NCBI GenBank assembly: GCA_025266875.1
Contig: JALLLT010000032.1
Span: 248,001-312,000 of the forward strand
From: Fennellomyces sp. T-0311
Lineage: Eukaryota; Mucoromycota; Mucoromycetes; Mucorales; Lichtheimiaceae
Direction: 5' to 3'
Length of the DNA: 64,000 nt
In this document: positions 10,676 to 21,610 of the stretch, one piece after another
Position numbering within the stretch: the first letter of the stretch is position 1
Layout of the letters: each line of letters opens with the position of its first letter
Made by a program: the position numbers and the translations under genes
The notes under the pieces: model-generated
Seen by the model: only the letters and a program-made list of their open reading frames with translations
Database searches by the model: none
What the model was told of the DNA's origin: nothing

Positions 10676-12726
10676 CTAAAGGATGTAGCGGAAGTCGGGA
10701 TGCTTGTCACACAACTCCTCACCCTCGCACGCCATACGGTATTCCTCGGGGGTCATATTGTCACGCTTTTTGTTGATACGATACAAAGTGTACTTGATGC
10801 CCATCGACAAAAGAATAAGAACTCCCATAAGACTTAGGTTAATGGCATGACCTCGGACATAGTGCGGTGCATCGGTTGCGCGATAGACCTGACCACCAAT
10901 GCAGCCGCCGATATTACCCAATGCGATGATAAACGCCAATGCAACAGCACGCTTCGTATGTCCACCAAAACTGTTAGAAAACCAGGAAGTCTTTGGAGGA
11001 CTTTCAGCAAAGGCACCAGTAACTGTAATAATTGCTGAAACATAAAGAGCTGCTGGACCCTTGTTGCGACAGACGATCAGAAGCATGTATCCGATGAGAC
11101 CCAATGCAGATGGGATAGCAATATGGAAGCCACGCTCTGTGTGACGATCGGCACTCATGGCGTTAAGGATGGTAATAACACAGGCTATATGGATAATTTT
11201 AGTCTTTCCTTCCGTGTGAGAATGTATATAAAAGATATTACCAACTGCGTAAGGAGGACTTGACATGGCCTGTGCTCTTAGAGATGAGAAACCCATATCA
11301 CGGATAATACTTGGCATAAACATGCTGAGAGAGTACATTGGTGTGCAAGCAGCAAATGATAGAACACCAAAGGCAAATGTTTTCCAATCCTTGAAGACAT
11401 CCCAAAACTGCTTCCACGAAAAGTGTCGCTCGACAGCTGGTCCGACATCCACCTTGATGATATTGACAATTATTTCTCGCTCACGTTCGCTCAGGACTAT
11501 ATAACAGCAGATCAGTTACTAAAATCTATCTTGAAATCAAAAAGCTTACATTTTGTCTTCTCAGGATAATCGGGAAGAATAAAGTAAGTAGCAAAGCCAA
11601 GTACGATTGTGGGGATAGCCTCAATGATAAAAATCCATTGCCATCCACGCATTCCTCGCAATCCATCCATGTGCATAATGCCGTATGCCTATATGTGTAA
11701 ATACCTTGTTTAGTAACCATTGGGCCGCGTAGTTCATAATTAATTGCTACTAACCAGCACACCGCCAAATGCCTACAAAGTTATCAACACATTAGCTCCA
11801 TATCACAGTAATGCTCCTTATGTTAACTTACACCAGCCAAAGTTGAACTACCGTAAAATAAGGCAATTCTCTAATCATATGAATTGCTTGTCAGTATATC
11901 ACTTGATCCGATTGCTTCACAAAAAACTGTACCGTAGCCTGTTGCTTTCTTGTGTACCATACTGACAAGTAAAATAGAACACCAGGGTACAAACCAGCCT
12001 ATGTATATCGTTAAGTGAAAAGGCTTTGGCTTCAGGCGTATAAAGTCTAACCTCGGCTACACCAAGGAAAAAGCGGGCAGCAAGCAAATGGTTTCCGGTC
12101 TTTACTTTAGACATGGCCGCGAGAATAGTGCCCCAGATCTAAGAAAAAAATGTGATTTAATGAGAGTTTAAAAATTCGTGTAGTCCCGCCAAGATACTTA
12201 CCACCATGATAGTTGATAACCAGATTCGTGGACCAATTTTTTTCAAGATAACATTAGAAGGAACTTCGAATACAATCTGTAAAATTAAGACAATATCAGT
12301 TTGATCAGAGTTAGAGCGATCATTTTCTTTTCTAGCTCACGTAGCCGATGAAAAAGATGGAAAGAGCCCAATTGTATTCGCTTTCAGTCATATCGACATC
12401 TTCCATCAATCCTGCGATCTTTGCATTGCCTAATTACAGCAGTTAGCTGCAATGCCAGCAAATTAGACAGATTGAAATTTACCGATATTGACACGATCCA
12501 AGTATGAAAAGAGGTAAAGCAAGGCGACAAGAGGGATAATACGCAAGTCGACTTTCCACATCAACTTCTTCAACTCCTTTTCATCGGGTGGGATATATCC
12601 TGAAGCAACGCTGGGTGGTGAGACTGTACCGGCTGGAGCCTTCTCCAAATGTACATTGTCTTTCTTGCTAACGCTACCGGTATCGGGGGAGCTATCGCCA
12701 CTTGTCTTTTTCTTTTGAAAAAACAT
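10676..12726 (-). CDS. MFS transporter, anion:cation symporter (Tna1/Dal5) type
   Basis: A multi-exon gene. The first exon (12726 to about 12480) has a hydrophilic N-terminus and then DLRIIPLVALLYLFSYLDRV followed by NIG, the first membrane helix and signature of fungal ACS-family permeases. Further exons on the minus strand give ARFFLGVAEAG, LFYLSVWYTRKQ, RIALFYGSSTLAGAFGG and GLRGMRGWQWIFIIEAIPTI. The long last exon begins near 11452 and ends with TPEEYRMACEGEELCDKHPD, the typical cytosolic tail. Twelve transmembrane helices are expected. Family members take up nicotinate, allantoate, pantothenate and similar organic anions with protons at the plasma membrane; the substrate cannot be told here. 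One exon boundary near 11940-12070 lies in a region where the raw frame is shifted, but a GT-AG intron (about 12000-12054) restores GVAEAGLYPGVLFY. No lesion is evident. Confidence 0.88.
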
Positions 12727-15040
12727 TCTGAATAACTATTTCAGAAGGCTTTGATAAGGTGAAAAAAGATACTGAAAATACCGGGAAACAAGACGATCAA
12801 TTTATGTAAGAACGAAGAGGTAAAAGCAATCATACAAAAATAGAGTATTTCTCCTTGGTATTGTTTTTTAGTAATGTCGCCCAAGTCAATTTCACACAGG
12901 TTTTTTGGCAGCTCGTCCAGAGCGAGATGCACTTTTTTGTATGACGCGTAGATTGAGGTAAGTCGCCGCCAGATATCCATAGGGATCATTTTTTCCTTTT
13001 CGGGTTGGATCTGATTTATTGGAGACAATCAACGTATTCTGAATCGTTGCATATTCTTCGCGTGCACATTGAGATACCCTAATAATTTATACAAAGCAAC
13101 GATCGCTATTTATTCTTGATCCAATTGGTAATAAATGAATGTGCTCAACAAGTCAGTTACATAAACCAAGTGCAATTTTGTTAGTACTTGCGTGCTGTAG
13201 CACAATTTCCAGGAAAGGTAAACTTTATACTATTTAACCTCCCGACGGGTTAAAATGCTTTAATACTTTACCTGATTTACTACCATATGCAGTAAATATT
13301 ATGATCCGTTATAGTGAATTTTGATCATAACGACATTATATATATACAATATCCTCTATTAGCACAATAGACATTTTTGTCGCATACAAACCCTAACAAT
13401 AAAGACAGTTCTGTGAAAATGTCTCATGTCCGGGATAAACCGCCTATTGTCCTACCTTGTCTTGTTCGGGGCTAGACGGTACATAGCAGTTCACACGGTA
13501 TATCATCGTGTCTCTGTTATCAATCTGCCGGAAATAACTTTTGACGTCTTGCACAGAGAGAGTCATATGACGGACGAAGAACAATTGCGCCAACTCCCCC
13601 ACAAAACAGAATGATCAAAGCTTCCAGCCAAACCGTTGGTTCTATCGATTGAATCCGGTAAGCTAACCATATTACTAATTCCTTACAAAAAATCATTTTT
13701 GGTAGATTTTTCATAATATGGACTGATTGTCGACTATACCGGATGCATTTTATCTTTCTCACCAACAGTAATAGTTTCTCGCGGGATTTCTGCTATGCCG
13801 TTTGTGAAACCCCTGTTTAGCAAAAGTGTACCCATTGCACAACATCGGCGTAACCGGCGCTTAGGCATACCCTCATGAATGTGAAGTTTATACAAGGAAT
13901 GGTAAATGACCATATAAAGTACCGAGTTATTGGACCCTTAACTTTGAGTATTATTACAGCATAGATTTATGTATATACTGAACAATATGTACACAACGTC
14001 AAGAATATCGTAGATCAGTATGCTCCTAAGTCACATAGAGTGCAACGGTTTGTCAAAATGGTTAGCAGTGGGCATCTCTATCCAGCTTCTGTATATGTTT
14101 GAGCGGATACAACGTTGCTAGTGTGAAGGTAGCATACTTTCGGCTAACAAATATATCAAATTGTAGGTAACGGCGTTGTATCGTATATCCAAAGTTTGCA
14201 AGACCGACAGACGTAAAGACATATTGCTGGTAGCCAATGCTTGTCCACGCACTCAATGTTGGACATTTCGAGCTAAATAGAGTCGAGCTTCCTATGTAGT
14301 ACACACTTTGGATTTTGTACTGGCTAAGAAAACAAGATTAAGTTCTTTTCCGGGACAAAGCTGCACTTCTGGAAAATATCCGTTGCTCTGGACAACCATA
14401 TACGTAACAATGGCTTCAACTTGCTCTGCTGCTATTCCTTAATAGGCGGTAACATGTTTTTCAAGAAAAATTGCCGGTCCTTAATCCTGTGCACTCTAAA
14501 TTTCGAGCTAAAAATCCAAGCAGTATAATACAAGAAGTAGTGTGTGTGATACTGTACCGTTTTGCAAAGGAAATCTGCTTTTCGAGTAAGGACAGACAAC
14601 AGGAAAAGGCATTATCATGTTGCTCTTATATAAATTAATAATCATTAGTCAATTTATCTATGCCGCTGACAATTTAATTAAGGGCAGAGGAAATTCAAAA
14701 GTTTACCACCTGGGTCCAGCCTCAACTGTCTCCGGATTGCCAAAGCTATCTATACACGTACATATCGCTATTACTTTGTATAAGCAAGTAAATGACTTAA
14801 TTGATCGGATACCTGCGATCAGTATTCTAGTAGTTTTGATCTACCTGTGCTGCTATTGAAGATGATTTTGAGTATATGGGTACGGGAAGCAGCATGCGTT
14901 TGCTTTTTCTTGACAATAGAGTTGCCTGCATATGGTCCGTCCCAGCTTGATCTAAGTTTGTTGTCCATAAAGAAAAAATGCCCGATAACATTGCGCGTGG
15001 TCATCTGAACAATGAGCTATATGGAACACTGTAATTCATA
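12727..15040. other. Long AT-rich intergenic region
   Basis: About 2.3 kb between the MFS transporter and the F-box gene promoter repeat. No open frame of convincing length or family was recognised. A short hairpin (TAACC - 8 nt - GGTTA) lies near 13239. It may be old repeat DNA. Confidence 0.4.
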
Positions 15041-15230
15041 TAAACGAAGGTGCAGATGCACCATATAATAAAATACGACTGTAACTTGGGAAGATCGATA
15101 CAACGAAGAAGATGCATCATGTGCAGGTGCACCATTTAATAGAATAGGAGTCAAACACAAAGGTCAAATGCGTGCCGAAAAAGGGAAACGGTAGCATAAA
15201 TGGAAAGGGGCCGAGAAATCTCGTTGCAAC
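15041..15230. repeat. Dispersed repeat, copy A
   Basis: This stretch aligns along about 190 bp with 42620-42810. Shared blocks include GTGCAGATGCACCATATAAT, CTTGGGAAGATC, CAAAGGTCAA, GCGTGCC, GGTAGCATAAA and CCGAGAAAT. Each copy holds two inverted motifs of the form GTGCA-NN-TGCAC, here at 15050-15061 and 15121-15132. Copy A ends about 25 bp before the ATG of the F-box gene, so it covers that gene's promoter and leader. Confidence 0.8.
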
Positions 15231-15253
15231 GCAACCACTTCCCGCATTTATAA

Positions 15254-17020
15254 ATGCAGACCGCATCGGGGCTAAATCAAGGCACATACGTTGGACCACC
15301 TGCAACAATTTGTTCTCGGTATACTACAGACAACGAGGCTCAAAACGAATTGTCATTGCACATGAATCAGAGTAATCCCAATGCCTTACCATCCCTTGCG
15401 CAATCTTCTAAATCTTCGATAGCTGATTCAGATTGTCCAATGGGCACCAGTTGTCATGTCATTAAAGAATGGACGGACGATTCACAGCATACGCGATATG
15501 TCGATTTCATGTTAGACAGCCCTTACGAAATCGTCGCCCATATACTTAGTTATCTCCCAATCGGATCTATATGCGAATGCACACGGGTCTCTCAGAGATG
15601 GTATAGCCGCTTAGTGAAGCTCCACAAACCATGGGAAACCATGACGATAAGCGAAGAAGAAAGCACATCTGATTATCTGCTGTTACGCGACGTGTCACAC
15701 TATGTCAGGAGCCTGAGATTATATGACATGACGCCAAGACTTATACGTTATATCGAGCTTGTGGAGCCGCACAGTTTTCCAAATCTTCGATCACTAGCGC
15801 TTGTTACATTCCTTCGTAAGTAATTAAATGTGTTTTTGCCCTGGATTACTTTAACATGATTATTTGGTGGCCCTTCAGATAGTGTAGGAGTGATCGATTT
15901 ACGGACATATTTATATGAAACGCTAGCGTGCACGGCACATTCTTTGGAACAGTTGCATATCCAAGAGCTCTCCACAAGGATGGTTTTCTCGTTGGATAAG
16001 ATTCTGCGGATCTACAGTAATCTCACCACTCTTCAGCTTGACGTTTGGAATATCGTCGATTATTCCATATCATACGCAACGCGGTTGACAAGTATCGATC
16101 TCAAAATGAGCATTTTGGATATGCATTACGACATCCATAGCATACAGTCATTTTTCCAGCACTCGCCGCAGCTCCGCTATCTGAAACTCCAGTATTACAC
16201 AACTCAGGGATACGATATCTTATTAACCCTCGAAGACCATTGCCCCAGCTTGACCACTCTTATCATCAACCAAGAATCTTTTGAACGAACCTACACGCTA
16301 GATGTGCCCGAACAAATTGATGAGCAGCCCGGCTGTTTGCAATGTTTGGTGCTTAACCCTTTAGTTTTGCCACATTTATTGGTACCGCGCCTCAAACGAA
16401 GCCTAAACACCCTCAGAACCATGTGTCTTGACCCGGCCGAAAGCATTCCTTCATCAAGCTGGGACCTTTTTTCGACGGTTACTTTGTCGAAACTGACGTT
16501 TTTACAAATCAACCTGTTTTATGTGTCAACCGAATTTGTTCACCAACACCTTCCTAGGATATTACGATGTTATCCATCGCTAGAAACATTTATTCTCGAA
16601 CAATTTATGATTCATGTTGAAGGAGCGGGAACAAACGAGCTTTTTGATACTTTGACGCAGTTACCTCGACTATCTCGGTTACGATTGGCTTCATCTGATA
16701 TCCGTGGCGAAGGACTTCTTCAATTTCTACGACATCACGCTAATGATGGGTCATCTTTGCAAGAGGTGTCTATATTTTCTTGCTCTGGACTATCAAAAAT
16801 GGTGCTGCAACATATCGCACGATTACCAAAATTGAAGGAACTTGCTTTCAAGGACGTGGACTATGATGTGGAACAGTCTGATTTTAAAGAGTTTATGAAG
16901 TTAGCTAGTAAAAACATGACCCAGCTCTCGTCGCTAAAGATGGAATTTAAGCGATTTGATGACCAAGTTGCGGAAATCACTAGGGAATTTAAAAACTTGT
17001 CTAGTGTGACATTTACATAA
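15254..17020 (+). CDS. F-box protein with leucine-rich repeats
   Basis: Two exons, 15254-15815 and 15879-17020, are joined by a 63-nt GT-AG intron, giving 567 aa. An F-box is visible at about residues 88-130 (DSPYEIVAHILSYLPIGSIC followed by CTRVSQRWY). The rest is a run of leucine-rich repeats of the type seen in fungal F-box proteins: RSLRLYDMTP, TLQLDVWN, LRYLKLQYY, LEEVSIF-like and LKELAFKDVDY. F-box proteins bind Skp1 and bring substrates to an SCF ubiquitin ligase through the repeat domain; the substrate is unknown. The start follows closely after dispersed repeat copy A, which may carry its promoter. Large and fast-evolving F-box/LRR families occur in these fungi. Confidence 0.85.
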
Positions 17021-18213
17021 AGAAATATCGAAGCCGTTTATTGCATGTTAAATACATACATCTTTTATCTACATAACAATATCTGGAAAAAGTACTTGTA
17101 TATACATAATCGCAGTGAATATTGGTTGGGATTACGTAGAGGTGTGAATGTTTGTTCTGAATGTCTTATGTTGCGAGGATAGCTTTTCCTTGAACCATGG
17201 GCTCCTTGCTTGTTGGATTGTATGTCTTACTTATGGGACAACTCACAGTAATGACGTCCAGTATATATATTCAGTGTTTGTCCTGGAACCTTTTGTGAAC
17301 GATGAATGAAAACATATTCAAGCGACGCATTACGTACAGTGGCATGAGTTTCAGAATCTATGGCTTCTGTAATGGAGTGACAGCGGTTACATTACTCTAA
17401 AATACTGTGTCTTAAGCATCTTAGTTAGCATAATACCAACAAATCAACTGCTACGTACACTCACCTAGCATAGAAAATACAAAGCTTGCTACCGTGTAAT
17501 AGCAGATACTGACCAGTAATTGTGCGTAACATTGCCAATGCCGTACAGCAATACCTTGGCCGTACATAATGCTCCGGTTCTTGGGTAAAGCTAAAAAAGG
17601 CTGTAGATGCCCACTCACTAGTGCAACACCGAGTATGATTATCCACGCGCGCTATTGCTTCTTGTATTGCACTGTGGTGCTGCCAGAAACATCCTGAATG
17701 TGTTGCAGACCTTTAAATTTATTCTTGCTACCAATATCTTTTTGAACCAATCAGTTTTGTTATGATTATTGTATCGGAGCCTTTCGCCTGTCAAGTCTCT
17801 ATGGTTTCCGTGTATGACTACGAAATTTATGAAGCTCACCCAGGAAACAGTCGACGGGTAAATATAGCGTCCTGCATAATGTAAGTCAGATCTCAACTTT
17901 GTCCCCGGAAGAAGATGGACTGGGGATGTCCAGCTTATTGTGCGCACAATATGGCCCATTTTCTTGTTGTTTGCTTGAAAGCAAATGCAATATCCGCGAA
18001 CTTGTTGCACCATATATAATAAAACCGTCAAAATTCGTGTTATACTGTCCTTATCAAAAGCTGAAATGTCATCGTACAACGCAAACGATGATCAGACGGT
18101 CATTTTGATCATCCATCTCAAGTTTTCGTGGATCATCACAGACGAAAATGAAAGCCCACACTTAAAGTTAGGTCGGTTATAACCATCAGCTTCGGTACTA
18201 CACATGGGCTATA
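17021..18213. other. Intergenic region before the Tc1 element
   Basis: About 1.2 kb with no recognised gene. A 146-codon open frame on the minus strand (17639-18079) has no family signature and no clear splice partners, so I leave it uncalled. A short motif near 18005 (TTGCACCATATATAATAAAA) resembles the start of the dispersed repeat but the similarity does not continue. Confidence 0.4.
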
Positions 18214-18242
18214 CACTCACACAGAAAAAGTGTTCACCATTT
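18214..18242. repeat. Left terminal inverted repeat of Tc1 element
   Basis: 29 bp, the exact inverse of 19535-19563; preceded by the TA target duplicate. Confidence 0.93.
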
Positions 18243-18320
18243 CCAAATTTGGAAGGAAAAATATAAACATAACATTTCCCATTTACGCATTTTTTGCGCT
18301 TTTTCTTCTTTTAACTCACA

Positions 18321-19388
18321 ATGACACTTCAAGATACTACGAACAGCACACTAAAGAAACGTCAAGAGCTTTCAGAGGCCGAAAAAAACCAAATAATTGG
18401 CATGAAACAGGCCGGAATAAAAGTCTGCGAAATTGTACGCAGAACATTGCAAAAGCGTGAAACTATCAATAGCGTGATCAAGAAGTGGAAGAAAACTGGA
18501 ACGGTCAAGAATATGCCCAGGAGCGGAAGACCAGAAAAATTGACCCATAATGATCGAATTGCTCTCGTACTTAGCGCAAAACGAAATCCAATGGAACCAT
18601 ACTCATTCCATCAGGCGATGCTTGAACGTGCCGGTGTCTATGTCTGTAAAGACACGGTAATTAAGTATCTGCGCAAGGACGGCTTTGGATCATATGTACC
18701 TGCTCGAAAGCCAGCATTGACGCGTCGTCATGTTGCTCGAGGGCTTGCGTGGGCTAGAATACACAAGAATTGGACAATGGAAGAGTGGAGCAATGTAATC
18801 TGGTCTGACGAGTCCAGATTCACAGTTCGCGGCAACGATGGAGGAGCTCGTGTCATCAGACGACAAGGTGAACGCTACAATGCAAGCCATATTGTTCCCA
18901 CCTACAAGTTCGGCAAGGGATCAGTGATGGTGTGGGCCTGTTTTTGGTCTGGAGGCTTCGGACCTTTGGTGTTTATGGATGGAAATGTAAATCAAGAAGC
19001 CTATGTCACCTGCCTTGCCCACCATTTTGTCCCATACCTCGAACAAGTCACCAGCGATACCGGCAGGGAGTTTATCTTCCAAGAGGACGGTGCTAGCTGC
19101 CACACAGGTCGCTATACAAGGTGCTATAAAGAAGAATCTGGTATTAGAGGCTTTGGGTTCTGGCCAGCCCAAAGCCCTGATCTGAACCCGATTGAGCAAG
19201 TTTGGAATTCCTTGGAGAAGAGAATCAAGAAGCGCCGGAAGCATATTTCCACGAAAGAAGAGCTGAAGGTCGCACTTTGCGAAGAGTGGGCTAAATTGAC
19301 GACTGAATTAGTAGAGGCACTTGTAGGGAGTATGCCAGATCGCTGTAAGGCAGTCATTAAGGCCAAAGGACGGCACACAAAATATTGA
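18321..19388 (+). CDS. Tc1/mariner transposase
   Basis: A single open frame of 355 aa. The N-terminus has helix-turn-helix DNA-binding regions (SEAEKNQIIGMKQAGIKVCE and a second one before the linker GRPEKL, a GRPR-like hinge). The DDE catalytic triad is complete: WSDESRF (first Asp), FQEDGASCH (second Asp) and SPDLNPIEQVWN (Glu). I count 35 residues between the second Asp and the Glu, one more than the usual DD34E of Tc1. The enzyme would cut and paste the element at TA sites. No stop, frameshift or missing catalytic residue is visible, so the copy may be active. ATG 18321 is the first in frame and lies about 107 bp from the left end. Confidence 0.95.
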   Translation: MTLQDTTNSTLKKRQELSEAEKNQIIGMKQAGIKVCEIVRRTLQKRETINSVIKKWKKTGTVKNMPRSGRPEKLTHNDRIALVLSAKRNPMEPYSFHQAMLERAGVYVCKDTVIKYLRKDGFGSYVPARKPALTRRHVARGLAWARIHKNWTMEEWSNVIWSDESRFTVRGNDGGARVIRRQGERYNASHIVPTYKFGKGSVMVWACFWSGGFGPLVFMDGNVNQEAYVTCLAHHFVPYLEQVTSDTGREFIFQEDGASCHTGRYTRCYKEESGIRGFGFWPAQSPDLNPIEQVWNSLEKRIKKRRKHISTKEELKVALCEEWAKLTTELVEALVGSMPDRCKAVIKAKGRHTKY

Positions 19389-19534
19389 TCTGTACAAGTA
19401 TATTCGATATTTTGTTTTTTAATATAAATATAATTGTTTCTTCTCAGTTGGAGTTGCTGGGTCAGATTAATTGTTTTGTCAAAAAATGCCTTTAGCAAGT
19501 ATATATATATTTTGGAGGCAGCGGAAATTCAAAA

Positions 19535-19563
19535 AAATGGTGAACACTTTTTCTGTGTGAGTG
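19535..19563. repeat. Right terminal inverted repeat of Tc1 element
   Basis: 29 bp, the exact inverse of 18214-18242; followed by TA at 19564-19565. Confidence 0.93.
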
Positions 19564-19565
19564 TA

Positions 19566-21610
19566 CAAGTAGTATAGCTATCAACGCATCGAGGATCTTG
19601 TTGGAGTGTTTCGTTTACTTGCTATTGAAGGCGTCCGGTCCTTCTTGTTATACTTTACTGCTCCTATTTTTGTCTGGGTTGGGAAGACATGAACTGATCA
19701 AAGTGCTCTACATTTACTTCAATGATATCTTTGTAATTATATACATGCCTTTCGCGCACTGTTAGCTGTGAGGGACGAGGTAGACCGGCAAATAGTTTGA
19801 TAAATTCATAAGCGTAAGATTCCAAAAGATTCGCTATTGCTGATTTGTTTCAAAATTACCCTTTGGGATGTTTTAGCACGGGGTCGGTATATATAGGTAA
19901 CGCCAAAGCATGGCTCATTCTCAGAAAGTGATTCATCATACGTAGTTGGAACATATTGAGCCTTTTTTGTAACTTTTTGGTGTAACACACGTATAAAGCC
20001 ATCGGAGACCAATACCTTCGATAGGAGGCGAGTTCGGTTTGTTTCATTATGATGAAGGTATACAGCACCGAGGACGTCGTGGAGAATTTGATAAATGTAT
20101 CTCACTCCCATTCTACACATACTGACACATCAGTAAGTGGTGAAGTTCCAAGCTTCTGTAACACTACGCGCAGAGCAAGTCCCCGTCTTGCATCCGTTTA
20201 CTCTAGCACAGCGTGACGCTTGCATCGACCTAGGTACACCATGTCTTCTTACAGATTATTACGTCACTTCCAGTTGAAGCATCGAGCATTTTTTTTATGG
20301 GGAAAATCAAGGACATATTGATTTTACTTCTGGTGGACCAGTTCTACTTGTGCTACTAATCGTTGTGCAAACTCTAGAGTAGTATGCGTGAGTAATTGGT
20401 CCGAATTTCTCTTTCAATTCTACCTATTATGCTTTTGAAGCAACGTTAGATTTAAGTAAGTACAAAATTGTAACCTGAGTGCCAACCAGATTTCCTCGTG
20501 AACATTCCCAAAATACTTGAAGCAAAAAGATCATCGGTGCGAGTGGGAATTCTGTGCACCGCTATTTCTAATAATACGCTTCTTCTTGGTTCCAGCTTGA
20601 GCATTTCCTTCATTAGTAATAATAGCGTCTTTTGTAGTGCTCTCTGTGATCTCAGTAATCTCAATTGCTGTAAGCTTTTAAAATCTTTAGCACCGTCTCA
20701 AAGATTAAGCAGAGGCGTAAACGAGGAATGATTAAATCAGTCATGAAAAGGAATAGTTGCGTGCATATATTCTCACTGAATAAGAACCCTCGGTTCTACT
20801 TTTCATTAACTTGACAGCGTTTTAGGTGGCTATTATCCTCATGATCATTATAATACCTTGCATGAACGAAAAGAAGCAGGTCTAGGTATAAAGAAAGCGA
20901 TAAGTCGGTTGTAGATCTTCAGCGAACACACGTCGGTACAGTACACGCAGAACTGATATTCCTTTGCGCATTAAAACGCTATAATCAAAATGCTACTTTT
21001 AATGTACATATATATGAGTATGTAGATGCTGACTGATGGCGTAATGGAAAAGACTTACACTCAGTTAATGATAATGCATTTTTCGCCAGTGGAGAAGACT
21101 TGTGAGCTCGAAATTTAATATTTCCCCGGATTAATTATCCGTTATGCACCGCTACTGTAATCCCGCAATAGATACGATATTAAGCCATTATTTGTTAAAA
21201 TAATTGCTATTGGGATCCAATAAATAAAACCGTATACAGGCTCCATTTGATTCTATGTCCTTGATTTAGCTGCTGGTCAGTGCGCTTGGCAAAAGTTGAA
21301 TGGTGTTTGTTACATGAAATCTGGTGGTTTCATTTGCTACAGAGGGGCCCAGTTGCTAAAGTAACGAGAGCTTTACGTTTATGAGATGAACCATGGTGAT
21401 AGATGAGGAAGGAATATCTGTACATTTGAGCGTCACCCATCGGCATACATGTACTTTTATGGACCTTGGCAGGTCACTGGACCCGTTTTGATGCGCATAC
21501 CGTGAGTCCCATAATAGCTTATCGGAGCTCAATATAAGGCATCACGAACAAAAGGGCGTTTTGCCCGAGGATATCCTCTTACTATACGTACCCCCTGTAC
21601 CATCTTTACC
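19566..21610. other. Intergenic region between Tc1 element and ArfGAP gene
   Basis: About 2 kb, AT-rich. A 104-codon open frame on the minus strand (19806-20120) shows no recognised domain. Nothing else is supported. Confidence 0.4.

Larger units (their letters stand above)
18214..19563 (+). mobile_element. Complete Tc1/mariner transposon
   Basis: A 1350-bp element bounded by inverted repeats of at least 29 bp that match exactly (beginning CACTCACACAGAAAAAGTGT on both ends). It is flanked on each side by TA (18212-18213 and 19564-19565), the target duplication of this superfamily. One uninterrupted transposase gene lies inside. Identical ends and an intact gene indicate recent insertion. Confidence 0.95.

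Noticed and set aside
18003..18030. Third copy of the dispersed repeat
   Set aside because: Only the short TGCACCATAT...AATAAAA part is similar; the rest of the 190 bp does not align.
17639..18079. A 146-codon minus-strand open frame beside the Tc1 element
   Set aside because: No recognised family and no supporting exons; could be chance.
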